A stretch of 64,000 nucleotides of DNA. It comes from Shewanella sp. VB17. GTDB taxonomy: Bacteria; Pseudomonadota; Gammaproteobacteria; Enterobacterales; Shewanellaceae. The notes below the pieces were generated by a model. That model was not told where the DNA came from. It did no database searches and saw nothing but the letters and a program-made list of their open reading frames with translations. The stretch is taken from assembly GCF_013248905.1 (NCBI RefSeq), contig NZ_JABRVS010000001.1, forward strand, positions 2,852,001 to 2,916,000. Direction: 5' to 3'. The translations under genes were made by a program, and so were the position numbers. Of this stretch, positions 63,901-64,000 are shown one piece after another; positions within the stretch are counted from its first letter, which is position 1; every line of letters starts with the position of its first letter.

Positions 63901-64000
63901 ATGTATTTGGTAATGGCATGTTGTTGTCGGAACATACTCGACTGGTAACAGCATTTAATCACATGCATATTTTTATCGACCCTACCCCTGATGTTGCAGC
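60936..64000 (+). CDS. gdhB: Large NAD-dependent glutamate dehydrogenase, 3' end cut by window edge
   Basis: The first 1021 codons of the roughly 1600-residue bacterial NAD-glutamate dehydrogenase, which converts glutamate to 2-oxoglutarate and ammonia for catabolism. The N-terminal regulatory ACT-like domains are seen (MPFLVDSISMALNR, FLNYLSDHHFTLLGYR). The catalytic core begins with GGKVARGGLRWSDRREDF near residue 808, then VKNTVIVPVGAKGGFV carrying the catalytic Lys region, and GDMAGDVFGNGML near 985. ATG 60936 has AAGGAAA about 8 nt upstream. No ORF-breaking change was seen in the visible part. Confidence 0.96.
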   Translation, partial: MALKDAMPSVLLENVVNLIHSKVPNAQAKQVEQFANCLYAHMSKDDLKSRNDSDLYGAVLSLWNAANLTPKDGSHIRVFNPSQSKHGWQSTHSIIEVIQPDMPFLVDSISMALNRLGITAHMILHTPLAIKRSKEGISQVRYADNTGDKLETVAVFLIEIDRQSSNKDIKELAKEIESVLGDVSASVSDWGAMSDKLSSTISELATRPYPGEKQELAEATNFLNYLSDHHFTLLGYRRYDLRKVSGDLELVPDTSSSLGLMNIAGKSQLETGLLLSNFSDSARREALDASLLVLTKSSEKSRIHRPAYVDYVGVKRFDKQGNVIGEDRFLGLYASNLYNRSPREIPLLSEKVQRVLDRSNLIPRSHDYKALMHILETLPRDELIQGNVEQLASVAHGVLEMQDRDKLKLFVRKDGFGRFLSCLVYVAKDRYNTKLREDTQRILAQHFKTDTDVEFTTYFSESTLARTHYIVKVDNNNMEVDVAAIENNLAEAARSWDDKLNDALNITQGEESGTSLSKRYIDAFPRSYKEDVLPSSAVVDIQHLEALDDSHKLGMLFYQPQETAQNNSKVRLKLFHKDEPIHLSDVLPMLENFGLRVINERPYELETLGNNTYWILDFLMTIQGTLTENIADSQVRFQTALANVWDKKLEDDGFNRLVLATSLGGRELSILRAYAKYMRQIDATFSQAYIEETFTSYPQIAELLVKMFIRKFNPKLKTRTLTKFVEQIDLCLEDVSSLDDDRIIRRYLDLINATLRTNFYQLAEDGSEKEYISFKFSPEKIPEMPRPLPKFEIFVYSPRVEGVHLRGGKVARGGLRWSDRREDFRTEVLGLVKAQQVKNTVIVPVGAKGGFVCKQLPTDGDREAFFTEGKECYRIFIRALLDISDNIINGEVVPPCNVVRHDEDDPYLVVAADKGTATFSDIANAISEEYNFWLGDAFASGGSNGYDHKKMGITARGAWESVKRHFREMGIDCQKTDFTCLAIGDMAGDVFGNGMLLSEHTRLVTAFNHMHIFIDPTPDVA

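Noticed and set aside
1..64000. tRNA genes, rRNA genes and CRISPR arrays
   Set aside because: Read for cloverleaf-like arms and regularly spaced repeats; none found.

Overview
The window looks like a chromosomal segment of a Shewanella-like gammaproteobacterium. This rests on the right-hand core block, which carries a split PqiA pair with a seven-domain MCE protein, then yebG, proQ, prc, pepN, a DUF2835 gene and the large NAD-dependent glutamate dehydrogenase. I recall this gene order from Shewanella but could not check it by search. No tRNA, rRNA or CRISPR array was seen.

Layout. Positions 1-1700 hold the 5' part of a secreted GH18 chitinase whose leader carries a well-matched GEMM-I cyclic-di-GMP riboswitch. 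Positions 1920-9626 hold an RHS locus with an unusual build. The long RHS shell protein stops at the YTPYG segment, and the missing end of the RHS core sits on separate proteins that begin with twin-arginine-like signal sequences. There are three such tip proteins in tandem, nearly identical except for their C-terminal toxin-like domains (unknown, HYD1-like ADP-ribosyltransferase, Stv-like), with no obvious immunity genes between them. Positions 9756-12828 hold two divergent, related secreted proteins around a 750-bp AT-rich spacer. Positions 12953-14922 hold hmgA and a divergent MarR-type regulator with a palindrome between them.

Positions 15097-39312 are an accessory island. It holds a methyltransferase with an expanding 15-bp repeat, a Phd/ParE-type toxin-antitoxin pair, and a polymorphic toxin with a nuclease tip followed by its YezG-type immunity gene. 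Downstream is a decaying array of orphan immunity genes, two of them frameshifted at homopolymers, separated by three copies of one short 3' sequence. An HNH endonuclease gene comes next. Then comes a BREX-like operon: a BrxA-position gene, brxB, brxC, pglX and pglZ, without brxL. Two small ORFs fill the gaps brxC-pglX and pglX-pglZ. Convergent to it is a pair of paralogous DECH-box helicases, followed by a complete IS30-family element that appears to have cut a small membrane-protein ORF.

Positions 39664-42771 hold a small hypothetical gene, a lipoprotein and a GGDEF diguanylate cyclase. From 42921 the core resumes: lipid-transport type genes (MCE/PqiA), SOS-controlled yebG, proQ-prc, pepN, DUF2835. 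It continues with a four-gene envelope operon (DUF1302, DUF1329, YCF48-like, RND permease) and the start of gdhB, cut by the right edge.

The strongest candidates for something undescribed are the split RHS shell with separately translated, Tat-signalled, interchangeable tips, and the BREX variant with its small coupled ORF and adjacent helicase pair.
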